Of a DNA stretch of 64,000 nt, positions 24,944 to 33,308 are shown one piece after another; the stretch's first letter is position 1; each line of letters begins with the position of its first letter. This stretch comes from Nostoc sp. LEGE 06077 (GTDB lineage: Bacteria > Cyanobacteriota > Cyanobacteriia > Cyanobacteriales > Nostocaceae). The notes beneath the pieces were generated by a model that made no database searches, was not told where the DNA came from, and saw only the letters and a program-made list of their open reading frames with translations. Position numbers and translations under genes: made by a program. The DNA is taken from positions 20,173-84,172 of the forward strand of contig NZ_JADEWI010000025.1 of NCBI RefSeq assembly GCF_015207705.1, read 5' to 3'.

Positions 24944-25075
24944 ATGTTGCCTTACATGATTAATGTATCAAGTTACATTGTTAACGCGTCGCCCCACATA
25001 ATTAATGTATTGAGTTACATTGTTAATGCGTTGCCCCACATGATTAATGTACCGAGTTACATTGTTATAGCGTTT
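24944..25075. repeat. 42-bp minisatellite, about three units
   Basis: Units of ATTAATGTATTGAGTTACAT followed by TGTTAATGCGTTGCCCCACATG repeat every 42 bp, starting at about 24959, 25001 and 25043, with a partial unit before. Forty-two is six times seven and a multiple of three, so both strands remain open. Confidence 0.75.
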
Positions 25076-25200
25076 CCAACTCTGGTGAGTTACAAAATTC
25101 CCCCTCTTCAACCATCTTTTTGGCAAAGCTACAGTGTACACACAAATATTTGTGTAGCGCACTGTCCCACCTCGGAATGAATACCGAGTCTTATAGCGCA

Positions 25201-25285
25201 AGTCATCTTCAGATGACTCAACTAAAAATATACCAGTCCACACTTTGTGGACTTTGGCTATGAGCCTGGAACTTTAGTTCTAGGC
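25201..25285. repeat. Three consecutive hairpins (dispersed palindromic repeat)
   Basis: AGTCATCTTCAGATGACT (25201-25218), AGTCCACACTTTGTGGACT (25235-25253) and GCCTGGAACTTTAGTTCTAGGC (25264-25285) are separate stems. The last two together resemble a dispersed repeat seen widely in Nostoc genomes. Confidence 0.7.
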
Positions 25286-25537
25286 GGGATGTGGTTGAAC
25301 ATGAAAATTTTTGACTTGTGTATACACAGTAGCTTGGCAAAGGGAGGGTGCGCGACAGTGCGGGTGAGGTGTATTTTATCTGCCCGATAATTGCAATAAT
25401 GCGTTGCCCCACATTATTGATGTATCGACTGTAATAATTAATTTATCTTATTGGGTGGCAATTCTCCAAGACTTATATGTATAAGGTAGTTTAAGAGAAG
25501 TCAAATCCAATTTATCGAATTTTACGTCTGTCTGAAA

Positions 25538-26314
25538 ATGCCTCTAGAATTGCAAAATCTCACTGGTGGTTATACCGCAGAACCAATTGTGCAAAATATT
25601 AACCTCACCTTGCAAACAGGAGAATGGTTAAGTTTAGTCGGTGCTAATGGTTCTGGTAAATCAACATTGCTTAAATTATTAAGTCGTATTCTCACACCAC
25701 AACAGGGAATTGTCTTACTTGACGGTAAAGCAATTCATTCTCAACCGCCGAATGTAGTAGCGCAGAAATTGGCACTATTACCACAACAACAAACTGTGCC
25801 AGTGGGCTTAAATGTTAGACAATTAGTGAGTTTAGGACGCACACCTCATCAAGCTTGGTGGCAATGGGAATTAACAGCCCAAGATTGGCAAAAAGTTGAT
25901 GCGGCAATTGAAAAAACGCAGTTAGAAAATAAGCGCGATCGCCCAGTTGAGCAATTATCTGGTGGTGAAAGACAACGCGCCTTTTTAGCTCTGGCTTTGG
26001 CACAAGAACCAAAGGTTTTATTATTAGATGAACCGACAACTTATTTAGATATTAACTATCAATTGCAACTATTAGAACTGCTGAAAGATTTAAATCAGCA
26101 ACAAGAATTAACTATAGTCACAGTGTTACATGAATTAAACTTAGCTGCACGTTATAGCTCTCGCATTGCCTTATTAAAACAAGGTAAACTTTGGGGAGTA
26201 GGCACACCAAAAGAAGTATTAACACCGCAGGCGATCGCCCACGTTTTTGGTGTAGAAGCAGTAATTATGCAGACACCTGTTGGTTTACAGGTTTGTGCTA
26301 TTTCTGCTATCTAA
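25538..26314 (+). CDS. FepC/FecE-type ABC transporter ATP-binding protein
   Basis: The 258-residue motor subunit for a siderophore or B12 importer. Walker A GANGSGKST (35-43), a Q-loop LLPQQQ, signature LSGGERQ (140-146), Walker B LLLDEP (161-166) and the switch histidine in VTVLHELNLAARYSS are all intact, and the tail VFGVEAVIMQTPVG matches FecE-like proteins. It should pair with the FecCD permease upstream despite the 677-bp gap, and may need its own promoter within that gap. Confidence 0.9.
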   Translation: MPLELQNLTGGYTAEPIVQNINLTLQTGEWLSLVGANGSGKSTLLKLLSRILTPQQGIVLLDGKAIHSQPPNVVAQKLALLPQQQTVPVGLNVRQLVSLGRTPHQAWWQWELTAQDWQKVDAAIEKTQLENKRDRPVEQLSGGERQRAFLALALAQEPKVLLLDEPTTYLDINYQLQLLELLKDLNQQQELTIVTVLHELNLAARYSSRIALLKQGKLWGVGTPKEVLTPQAIAHVFGVEAVIMQTPVGLQVCAISAI

Positions 26315-26360
26315 AAAGTCAAGTTTGATCATAAGTGTATCGAAATAACAAAATCTAAAA

Positions 26361-26380
26361 AGCACCTTAAGAAAGGTGCT
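26361..26380 (-). terminator. Terminator hairpin (minus strand)
   Basis: AGCACCTT and AAGGTGCT form a perfect 8-bp stem around four bases; on the minus strand four Ts follow, then ATTTTG. It is positioned downstream of the minus-strand membrane protein gene (about 165 bp after its stop) and also just after the ATPase gene. Confidence 0.5.
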
Positions 26381-26543
26381 GAAAAAATATAGGACTCATA
26401 TTTGATTTCTAAAAAAGCTTAGGTATCTTTAAGAAGCGCATTTGCTACTCTACTCTAGGCTAATTGAGAAGTTTCCTGAAAATGCCACCCTACATACACT
26501 TGAGAAATCAAATCGAATTACTATATATGAAATAAAATATTCC

Positions 26544-27179
26544 CTAAGAACGATAAGTGTTAGTCCGAGGGCTACGAACGCCAGCAATAGCGCCTATTAA
26601 TGAAGCCGCCAAACTTAATAAAGAACCAAGCACAAACCACCATAAAGCTTTAGAAGTTGCAGCCGCCGCGTCACGAGTTTGTTGGGCGCTAACATTAGGT
26701 ACATTTTGTGGTACTGCTAAACCACCAGGCTGCTGTACTTGGTTGATAACTTCTCCCGCATTAGAAGCAGCAATTCCAAAAGCACCAGTTACTCCACTAG
26801 CCAATAGCCAAGAACTCAGCGCTAAAGTGGTAGCCCAGAGAATTGCGCCATTTAGCAAAGCTGTATTGCGGTTCATCGGCCCACAAGCACGGCTTGTTAT
26901 CCATCCACCAATGAATAGTGAGAGTAATAAGGCAACGGTTGACCAAATTCCTACATTACCAGCTACATCAGGTGCGATTGTTCTGGGTGCGGCGGAATCT
27001 GCCACTCTCCCTGCACCGATAGCCGCAAAAAAGGCGCTCAAAATTAACTGGGTAGCTAAAGCAATTAACACCCCAGAAATTATCGGCCCCCAGCGAACAC
27101 GGTCATGATAATCAGCAACTCTATTTACGACAGCAGGATCAGTAACAATATCGTCACCTGTGCGATTTACGTATGACAT
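26544..27179 (-). CDS. Four-helix membrane protein of unknown function
   Basis: A 211-residue protein with hydrophilic N-terminus and four predicted membrane segments: about 33-55 (WGPIISGVLIALATQLILSAFFAAIGAG), 76-94, 107-128 and 180-203. RWGPIISGVLIAL and GGWITSR resemble a loosely defined family of bacterial membrane proteins sometimes annotated as PhnA-like. Between the third and fourth helices is a Gln/Asn/Pro-rich external or cytoplasmic loop. I cannot assign a function. It is a single gene with 420 bp of empty DNA upstream. Confidence 0.65.
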   Translation of the reverse strand: MSYVNRTGDDIVTDPAVVNRVADYHDRVRWGPIISGVLIALATQLILSAFFAAIGAGRVADSAAPRTIAPDVAGNVGIWSTVALLLSLFIGGWITSRACGPMNRNTALLNGAILWATTLALSSWLLASGVTGAFGIAASNAGEVINQVQQPGGLAVPQNVPNVSAQQTRDAAAATSKALWWFVLGSLLSLAASLIGAIAGVRSPRTNTYRS

Positions 27180-27599
27180 AGTTTATTTGCTCCCTCGACT
27201 ATTTTTAAGTAAAGTTTTTTCGCTATATTCATGCTTACGTTTAAAATTAAATTGCTATTTTCAATTTTTAATATCTATCAACAGAAAGACTTGTTTTCTC
27301 TATCTAGGGTAAGAATAAATATAAAAATTGAATCAATATTAAATTTAAGCTATGAATACCTGGGTTTTTATCTATTTAAATAATAAAAATTAGACAAAAC
27401 TATCAAAATTAATTTATTTTTTAAAATGTCGCTAATAAGTAATTTAGTAATATATCAGTTACCCATCATAGTAAGGCATAGCATAACTAGCCTGTGAACT
27501 AAAATAAATCTACCTCAGCCGATTAGGAAACGTGATATTCATTACCTATTAGCGATTCTCAATATATGATTAAAAAGCTTGTCAATATGAGATAAAAAA
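27180..27599. other. A/T-rich spacer, nothing recognised
   Basis: About 420 bp, very A/T-rich, with no open frame, repeat array or hairpin that stands out. It must contain the promoter for the minus-strand membrane protein. Confidence 0.4.
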
Positions 27600-27926
27600 C
27601 TAACGCATTCTGACTGCTGTACCTGTAGCCGTAATCAGCATCAGCACTCCAGACTGGTCGACATTGATTGTACCTGTATCAATTTCAATACCAATAACGG
27701 CATTTGCGCCTAATTTCTGTGCGCGTTGTTCTAATTCTGCTAGTGCTTTTCTTTGACCTTCTTCAAATAAACGTTCATAACTACCAGTTCTGCCACCAAT
27801 CACATCTCGAATACTGGCAAAAAAATCTCGGAGGAAATTGCTGCCGTAAACAACTTCCGCAGTTACAATACCTAAATATGAATCAATCACTGCACCTTGA
27901 ATTACATCGGTTGTAGTTAAAATCAT
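27600..27926 (-). CDS. YbjQ/UPF0145 family protein
   Basis: A 108-residue soluble protein. ILTTTDVIQGAVIDSYLGIVTAEVVYG at the start and KLGANAVIGIEIDTGTI in the second half are the defining phrases of the YbjQ family, small pentameric proteins often labelled heavy-metal-binding because of resemblance to a metal-binding fold. No cysteines are present, so metal binding through thiols is unlikely. Physiological role unknown. It stands alone on the minus strand, with 420 bp of spacer on its upstream side. Confidence 0.88.
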   Translation of the reverse strand: MILTTTDVIQGAVIDSYLGIVTAEVVYGSNFLRDFFASIRDVIGGRTGSYERLFEEGQRKALAELEQRAQKLGANAVIGIEIDTGTINVDQSGVLMLITATGTAVRMR

Positions 27927-28346
27927 AAACTAATCTCGCAGGTGAGGCGGTCAAGGAATATTGTACGTCTGAGATTGTGATTATGGGGGTAACTGCTTAC
28001 TCCAAATCAAACTTATTACTAGAAAACAAGATAAAAATTGATACAGAAATTTAATCTTTTAGTCGTTAAGCTAAGACAATCTAGAACAGAGAAAAGAAAA
28101 TTGTTAGCAAAAAAAGACTTAAGTAGGCTATTAATAGTCTACAGGTTGAGATGAAGAGTATACTGAACATTTAATACCTGATGTATCTATCTTTCAGTAG
28201 AAACTCTAGTATATTTGTGTATTTTACGTTTCAGGAGTTAAAAATTATTAATATTTCGTAAAACAGAATAAATACAGTTTTCAAAAATCCATATTTTTGT
28301 TTTAATGTACAAGAAAAAAGTTTGCTAGAAGTTCAGGAAATTTACT
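27927..28346. other. Divergent spacer, nothing recognised
   Basis: About 420 bp of A/T-rich DNA between the YbjQ gene and the TPR gene. It should carry promoters for both, but I see no convincing operator or repeat. Confidence 0.4.
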
Positions 28347-29027
28347 GTGTACAAACGCATATCACTTATAGTTAGTGTTCTGTTATTAGGATGTAGTGTT
28401 GTGGCGATTCCTGGGAGAGTCCAGGCTCAAGTATTAGTCGCACAAGCAAAAAATCCAGAGTTGAAGGAACTGTTTGAAGAAGGTCGCAGACAAGTTGATG
28501 CAGGTGATTATAATGGAGCGATCGCTACATATCAAAGAGCCGCTGCCCTTGACCCAAAGAATGCTAAAGTACATTCTGGGATGGGTTACTTGTACGCTCA
28601 ACAAGGAAATTACCAAGCTGCGTTAGTTGCTTACCGTCGGGCATTGGGTCTCGATCCTAATAATAGTGATTTCTTTTATGCGGTAGGTTACATCAAAGGT
28701 AACTTGGGTGACACAAAAGGCTCTAGAGATGCTTACCGTCGCGCCATTCAGCTGAACCGCAACAATATTAATGCCTATTTGGGATTGGGAGTTACCCAAG
28801 CTCGTCTAGGAGATTATGAAGCAGCTAATTGGGCTTATGAACAAGCAATTGGCATAGATCGCAATAATCCCCAAATATATGAATTTATGGCGGCGATGTT
28901 TAAACAACGTCGTCAGACAAAGCAAGCAAATAGCTCACTGCAAAAAGCTCGGAGCTTATACCAACGGCAGAATAATGCAGATGGAGTTGACAGAGTAGAA
29001 GCAATGCTGCGGGAGTTAGGAGGCTGA
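28347..29027 (+). CDS. Exported TPR protein
   Basis: A 226-residue protein starting at GTG. A signal peptide (ISLIVSVLLLGCSVVAIPGRVQAQ) with a probable cleavage after VQA directs it out of the cytoplasm. Four to five TPR units follow (about residues 36-185), with typical phrases DAGDYNGAIATYQRAAALDPKN, QGNYQAALVAYRRALGLDPNN and LGDYEAANWAYEQAIGIDRNN. TPR proteins are scaffolds; the partner is unknown. It converges with the downstream ABC ATPase gene with two bases between stops. Confidence 0.82.
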   Translation: MYKRISLIVSVLLLGCSVVAIPGRVQAQVLVAQAKNPELKELFEEGRRQVDAGDYNGAIATYQRAAALDPKNAKVHSGMGYLYAQQGNYQAALVAYRRALGLDPNNSDFFYAVGYIKGNLGDTKGSRDAYRRAIQLNRNNINAYLGLGVTQARLGDYEAANWAYEQAIGIDRNNPQIYEFMAAMFKQRRQTKQANSSLQKARSLYQRQNNADGVDRVEAMLRELGG

Positions 29028-29029
29028 AA

Positions 29030-29932
29030 TTAATCTAACTGTCGCCCAGTTAGTTCCACAAAAATATCTTCTAAATTAGAGGAGCGCACCATCATTCCGG
29101 TTCTATCTGGCTGTTGATTTAGATAAGTGTTTGCTTCTGCTAAAGAAGGGAAAAATAAATATTCCCAGCGTCGGGCGCTGTCATTACCCGCATCGGTGAT
29201 ACCCAATTGCTTCATTACCAGTCCTTCACCGTGAGCAGAACGCAACTGTTGGAGCGTTCCCAAAGATATAAGTTTGCCATTATCCATAATACCGATGCGT
29301 CCCGGCTGAGTAGATTCAAAAGCTCCACACAAATACTCGACTTCATCCATATAATGAGTCGTGAGTAACATGGTCATCCCTTGTTTGTTGAGATCACGAA
29401 TAATCTCCCAAAGTCGCCGACGAGTTTGGGGATCTAGTCCCACAGTTGGTTCATCCAAAAATAAAATTTGTGGTCGATGTAGTAAAGCCCTAGCTATTTG
29501 TAACCGTCGTTTCATTCCTCCAGACAGAGTTTTGACTAAATCATCTTTTCTGTCTATTAGTTCCACATACTCTAGCCACTGATTAATTAGTCGTTGTCGC
29601 TGTGGGTTGGCTATATGATGTAGCCGCCCATGCAGTTCCATATTTTCCCAAACGCTTAAATCGCCATCTACACTTGTTTGCTGCAACACAACACCAATGC
29701 TCTGTTTTGCTTGTATTGGTTGTTTGACAACATCATAACCAGCTACTTCTATATGTCCTTGGGACGGCTTTGTTAATGTAGTTAACATCCGAATTGTGGT
29801 TGATTTACCCGCACCGTTAGGGCCAAGTAACGCAAAGATTTCTCCAGGTGCGATCGCAAATGATAAATCATTAACTACAGGGACATTTTTATAAAACTTG
29901 AAGACATTTTCTAACAGAACAGCAGCAGTCAT
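29030..29932 (-). CDS. ABC transporter ATP-binding protein, DrrA/antibiotic-export type
   Basis: A 300-residue ATPase of the ABC-2 exporter class: LLGPNGAGKSTTIRML (Walker A), VVLQQTSVDGDLSVWEN (Q-loop region), TLSGGMKRRLQIARAL (signature), LFLDEPTVGLDPQTRR (Walker B) and a C-terminal domain ending VRSSNLEDIFVELTGRQL, as in DrrA and NatA. I start it at 29932, because the frame continuing to 30109 consists of translated heptamer repeats (STQHPAPSTQHSAPSTQ). No permease partner is adjacent, so it must work with a subunit encoded elsewhere. Confidence 0.9.
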   Translation of the reverse strand: MTAAVLLENVFKFYKNVPVVNDLSFAIAPGEIFALLGPNGAGKSTTIRMLTTLTKPSQGHIEVAGYDVVKQPIQAKQSIGVVLQQTSVDGDLSVWENMELHGRLHHIANPQRQRLINQWLEYVELIDRKDDLVKTLSGGMKRRLQIARALLHRPQILFLDEPTVGLDPQTRRRLWEIIRDLNKQGMTMLLTTHYMDEVEYLCGAFESTQPGRIGIMDNGKLISLGTLQQLRSAHGEGLVMKQLGITDAGNDSARRWEYLFFPSLAEANTYLNQQPDRTGMMVRSSNLEDIFVELTGRQLD

Positions 29933-29976
29933 GGATAACTTACTTAATATCAGTTCATCACATAGACTATCATCCG

Positions 29977-30075
29977 TTGAGTGCTGGGTGCTGGGTGCTG
30001 AGTGCTGAGTGCTGGGTGCTGGGTGCTGAGTGCTGAGTGCTGGGTTCTGAGTGCTGAGTGTTGGGTACTGAGTAG
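29977..30075. repeat. STRR heptamer array (GTGCTGA/GTGCTGG)
   Basis: About fourteen consecutive heptamers just upstream of the ABC ATPase start. Read on the minus strand it encodes STQHPAP-like residues and falsely extends that gene. Confidence 0.9.
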
Positions 30076-30140
30076 GGAGTAAATGTAGTAGCCAAGTTAC
30101 TTGGGACATTGGTAAATGAAACTATAGCAAAAGACTTTTA

Positions 30141-30237
30141 CGCCCATAACCTGTTTCCTATCACCTGTCACCTATCACCTGTCACCTGTCCCCTATTCCC
30201 TGTTCCCTATTCCCTGTCCCCTGTCCCCTGCCCTTAC
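30141..30237. repeat. STRR heptamer array (CACCTGT/CCCCTGT/CCCTATT)
   Basis: Thirteen or so heptamers in the same spacer as the previous array but of a different consensus. The whole spacer 29933-30319 is essentially two arrays plus about 90 bp of other DNA. Confidence 0.85.
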
Positions 30238-30257
30238 TGTTAGCTTAATAAATTATG

Positions 30258-30291
30258 ATGGGCGTGCCTTTTCCAATCAAGACACACCCAT
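30258..30291 (-). terminator. Possible terminator of the peptidoglycan-binding gene
   Basis: ATGGGCGTG (30258-30266) and CACACCCAT (30283-30291) pair in eight of nine positions, about 30 bp past the stop of the minus-strand gene. The T-tract is weak. Confidence 0.35.
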
Positions 30292-30319
30292 ATTGAAGGA
30301 GATATCCAGAGTTCAGATT

Positions 30320-31225
30320 TTATCCCGGAAACTTCTTCAATAAATCATCGCCTGGAATCACTGTTGTATAGAATACGTAATCATTATTGGCTACATAGCG
30401 ACGGTCTTGTTTAATGATGGACATAAACTCTTTATGTCCTTGGCGCAATCGGCCGACAAGACAACCAGCACTGGCATTTTTAATATCATTACTAGGTGCA
30501 TCATAACCCCAGTGTTGATTTACATAGAACAGACCTGTATCTAGTTTGTCACCAGTCCGTTGAAAATCTTTGTTGAAGTCGCGGTGAACAGTAATTGGTG
30601 CTACTTGTACTAATGCTTCGTGACGTTCTGCATTGCCATGTAAACCCACAGCCCAAGCTTTGTATTGTCCAAACTTAATTCTGGCTGCACCGCCGGGATT
30701 CATGGGGTTTACGGTGTAATATCTGCCAGGTTCAGTGGTAGCCTGCCAATGATCAACAATTTTCGGAGTACCATTGACGACTTCAATGACAATACGGCGA
30801 TCGTTAAAGGCATTGGGTGTGTCACTATTTAGGTTCCAGTCACCATCTATACCTTCAACATAAACAATGTTGTATTCTTTGGGGGCGGTAAAAACTTGAT
30901 AATTTTGTGCCAGCATATATTTAACAATTTTGCTGGCAATGTCATTACCTAGTTTTAATGCAGGTTTGGGTAATTCATCGGGTTTGGTTTCAATTAATTC
31001 TTTGGCTGTAACTGCACCTATATAATCTGGTTCATCAATTTTCTTTAACTCTTGAAATTTTTTGATTGCTCCAGCCGTTACAGGGCCAAACTTGCCATCA
31101 GCAGGCGGTTCCAATAAACCTAAACCAATTAATAATATTTGAATTTGGCGGGTCAAATCTTCGTCTTTGGCGATCGCCTCAAATCCCCATTTTTCTTCTT
31201 TACCTAAAAAATCTTGTAATTTCAT
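30320..31225 (-). CDS. Peptidoglycan-binding protein with SAGC-motif C-terminal domain
   Basis: A 301-residue protein without an obvious signal peptide. Residues about 24-75 (QIQILLIGLGLLEPPADGKFGPVTAGAIKKFQELKKI) form a PG_binding_1 domain, a three-helix fold that grips cell-wall peptides. The C-terminal part contains a histidine-rich stretch (VHRDFNKDFQRTGD) and NASAGCLVGRLRQGHKEFM. A serine-x-glycine-cysteine motif of this sort is the nucleophile region in L,D-transpeptidase-like and some endolysin domains, so cell-wall modification is plausible, but I cannot name the domain. Absence of a signal peptide is unusual for a cell-wall protein. Single gene. Confidence 0.7.
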   Translation of the reverse strand: MKLQDFLGKEEKWGFEAIAKDEDLTRQIQILLIGLGLLEPPADGKFGPVTAGAIKKFQELKKIDEPDYIGAVTAKELIETKPDELPKPALKLGNDIASKIVKYMLAQNYQVFTAPKEYNIVYVEGIDGDWNLNSDTPNAFNDRRIVIEVVNGTPKIVDHWQATTEPGRYYTVNPMNPGGAARIKFGQYKAWAVGLHGNAERHEALVQVAPITVHRDFNKDFQRTGDKLDTGLFYVNQHWGYDAPSNDIKNASAGCLVGRLRQGHKEFMSIIKQDRRYVANNDYVFYTTVIPGDDLLKKFPG

Positions 31226-31560
31226 AATGCACCTATCTTCGCGTAGTTACAACTAGGTATAAACATCATTTCCATAATGGCGGATGATGTCTGAAACTAT
31301 ACTCGCGGCTAAAAATTTCAGCCGTGAATTTTAGTATTACTTTACTATTCACGGTGATATCAGTAATTTACGCAAAAATAATCCTGTATTGTTGATAAAA
31401 CACAATAGCTAGGTCGTGTTGTTGGGATTTGAGAAACAAACTGCTTTCATGTCACTATGGACTATTGACCCCTTCGGGTAGGGGAAACCCCCTGGGCGTT
31501 AGCCTCTCCCCTTGGGAGAAGACCGCGCTGTTTTACCATTGACAATTGACCAATTAACTT
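31226..31560. other. Spacer before dapB with hairpins and a dispersed repeat
   Basis: No gene. It holds an inverted repeat CCGTGAAT (31322-31329) with ATTCACGG (31347-31354), and at about 31470-31530 a GC-rich dispersed repeat (CCCCTTCGGGTAGGGG, then CTCTCCCCTTGGGAGAAG) of a type frequent in Nostoc genomes, followed by TTGACAATTGACC heptamer-like DNA up to the dapB ATG. Confidence 0.5.
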
Positions 31561-32400
31561 ATGACGACAAATCAAGCTCCGATTCCAGTAATTATTAACG
31601 GTGCTGCTGGCAAAATGGGTCGTGAGGTAGTCAAAGCTGTAGCACAAGCACCTGATTTAACTTTAATGGGTGCAATTGACCGCAACCCTGAACATCAAGG
31701 TAAGGACGCTGGGGAATTAGCTGGTTTAAATGAACCTTTGGAAGTGCCAATCACTGATCAATTAGAACCAATGTTAGGGTACGTGGCTGGGGAAAGACAA
31801 CTACCACCAGGGGTGATAATTGACTTTACCCATCCTGATTCAGTGTATGACAATGTACGAAGTGCGATCGCCTATGGTATTCGTCCGGTTGTCGGGACTA
31901 CAGGCTTAAGTCCAGCACAAATTCAAAATTTGGCAGACTTTGCCGAAAAAGCGAGTACAGGTTGCTTGATTATCCCCAATTTTTCCATTGGGATGGTGTT
32001 ATTACAACAAGCCGCCATCACCGCATCAAAATATTTTGACCATGTAGAGATTATCGAACTACACCACAACCAAAAAGCTGATGCACCCAGCGGTACCGCA
32101 ATTCAAACCGCGCAGTTACTAGCAGAAATAGGTAAAACTTTTAACTCAGCAATTGTAGAAGAAACCGAGAAAATACCAGGAGCTAGAGGTAGTCTAGCCG
32201 ATGAAGGCATTAGAATACATAGTGTGCGCTTGCCGGGACTGATAGCCCATCAAGAAGTAATTTTTGGTGCTGCTGGTCAAATTTATACATTACGACATGA
32301 TACAAGCGATCGCGCCTGTTATATGCCCGGCGTACTACTGGCAATTCGCAAAGTCTCACAGTTAAAGTCGTTAGTGTATGGTTTAGAAAAGATACTTTAA
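31561..32400 (+). CDS. dapB: 4-hydroxy-tetrahydrodipicolinate reductase
   Basis: Second committed step of lysine and diaminopimelate synthesis, needed for peptidoglycan. The 279-residue protein has the nucleotide-binding loop [10 protein letters not shown] near the N-terminus, VVGTTGLS, and the catalytic stretch [17 protein letters not shown] with the paired histidines and the lysine typical of DapB. Length is normal; the slightly longer form between GELAGL and VIIDFTHP is usual in cyanobacteria. It begins directly after a heptamer-like spacer and is followed by repeats, so it is likely monocistronic. Confidence 0.95.
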   Translation: MTTNQAPIPVIINGAAGKMGREVVKAVAQAPDLTLMGAIDRNPEHQGKDAGELAGLNEPLEVPITDQLEPMLGYVAGERQLPPGVIIDFTHPDSVYDNVRSAIAYGIRPVVGTTGLSPAQIQNLADFAEKASTGCLIIPNFSIGMVLLQQAAITASKYFDHVEIIELHHNQKADAPSGTAIQTAQLLAEIGKTFNSAIVEETEKIPGARGSLADEGIRIHSVRLPGLIAHQEVIFGAAGQIYTLRHDTSDRACYMPGVLLAIRKVSQLKSLVYGLEKIL

Positions 32401-32551
32401 ACCAGTTATCAGTTACCAGGCGTATAGTGGGCGATTTAGACCCACCACCAACGCCTTCCACCTTCTTTGTGGGCGACTTAGACCCCTTCATATTTAACTG
32501 TTTACTGTTTACTGTTCACTGTTAAACATTAACACTCTACATCCAGCACCC
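32401..32551. repeat. Direct repeats and heptamers after dapB
   Basis: GTGGGCGATTTAGACCC (about 32427-32443) is repeated as GTGGGCGACTTAGACCC (about 32469-32485); then TGTTTAC heptamers (about 32500-32525). Confidence 0.6.
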
Positions 32552-33235
32552 ATGCTTGTCCCACTGACTCGCCAGAAATTTGAACAAGTTATCCCCCTAA
32601 TTGCTACTGGTCAGCAGTACAAGTACTATTGGGGGAATTTTTCTAATTTTCTACAACGGCTATTAGTTTCTGTAGTTTCTGTAGTTGTAATTTTGCTAGT
32701 AAAAGCCCTGTTTGGGCTAGATTTCGGCCCCCTCCTGTTTTTTCTGGGTGTACTAGGGGCGCTTTTTTGGATGTGGTTCCCCGTGTTTCAGGCAAGTATT
32801 CGGAATGCCAAATGTCGCCGTTATAAGTACTGCGGCTTTTTCCGGGGGCGAATTATCGATTGGTGGATTACAGACAAATTGATGGGTAAACAAGAAACTG
32901 TCAATAGCAAAGGAGAACTGGTAATTGTTGAAAATCGTGAAAAACGGATCAATTTAGAAGTTGGTGATGATACTGGATTTAGCGTAGAGTTAGATGCACC
33001 ACTAAAGCCTTTTCATAAAGCGATCGCTCGTGGTCAAATAGCGGAAATGATCGTGATGTCAAATCGGTCAGATTTAGGCACTATTGAAGATTTCAGCGAT
33101 GTTTACATTCCCAGCCGTGATATCTGGGTAAACGATTATCCCTATCTCCGCAGAGACTTCTTTTCAGAAGTCAGTCGCCGCTTACGGGAAGGTCAAAAAG
33201 ACAGACCACGCCGGCGGCGGAAATATGAGGATTAA
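32552..33235 (+). CDS. Conserved membrane protein (often labelled phosphate permease-like)
   Basis: A 227-residue protein with two adjacent membrane segments (about residues 37-56 and 58-78) and a long soluble C-terminal domain rich in charged residues, ending RPRRRRKYED. LTRQKFEQVIPLIATGQQYKYYWG at the start is a phrase I associate with a cyanobacterial family annotated as phosphate ABC transporter permease without good grounds; it has no EAA loop and only two helices, so I doubt transport function. Function unknown. Converges with cobH. Confidence 0.7.
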   Translation: MLVPLTRQKFEQVIPLIATGQQYKYYWGNFSNFLQRLLVSVVSVVVILLVKALFGLDFGPLLFFLGVLGALFWMWFPVFQASIRNAKCRRYKYCGFFRGRIIDWWITDKLMGKQETVNSKGELVIVENREKRINLEVGDDTGFSVELDAPLKPFHKAIARGQIAEMIVMSNRSDLGTIEDFSDVYIPSRDIWVNDYPYLRRDFFSEVSRRLREGQKDRPRRRRKYED

Positions 33236-33246
33236 AAAAGTTAAAA

Positions 33247-33303
33247 GGTAAAAGTTAAAAGTAAAAAACTGTTTCTTTTTCCTTTTGCATTTTTACTTTT
33301 ACC
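33247..33303. terminator. Inverted A/T repeat between convergent genes
   Basis: GGTAAAAGT (33247-33255) and ACTTTTACC (33295-33303) are perfect 9-bp arms around about 40 bases of A- and T-runs. It may end transcription from both sides. Confidence 0.4.
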
Positions 33304-33308
33304 TTGAT

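Larger units (their letters stand above)
24861..25537. other. Repeat-rich interruption between permease and ATPase genes
   Basis: No gene seen. In order: a 42-bp minisatellite (about 24944-25075), an imperfect inverted repeat pair (25119-25145 and 25316-25342), three consecutive hairpins (25201-25285), and an isolated further copy of the minisatellite phrase GCGTTGCCCCACAT at about 25401-25416. Confidence 0.7.

Noticed and set aside
24944..25180. Open frames on both strands in the 42-bp minisatellite
   Set aside because: They arise from a repeat unit divisible by three; no start signals or recognisable domain.
29933..30109. N-terminal extension of the DrrA-like ATPase
   Set aside because: The 59 extra residues are translated heptamer repeats (STQHPAP type); the family N-terminus fits the ATG at 29932.
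29977..30237. CRISPR array
   Set aside because: Units are 7 bp and contiguous with no spacers; there are no cas genes in the window. The 42-bp and 21-bp arrays also lack unique spacers.
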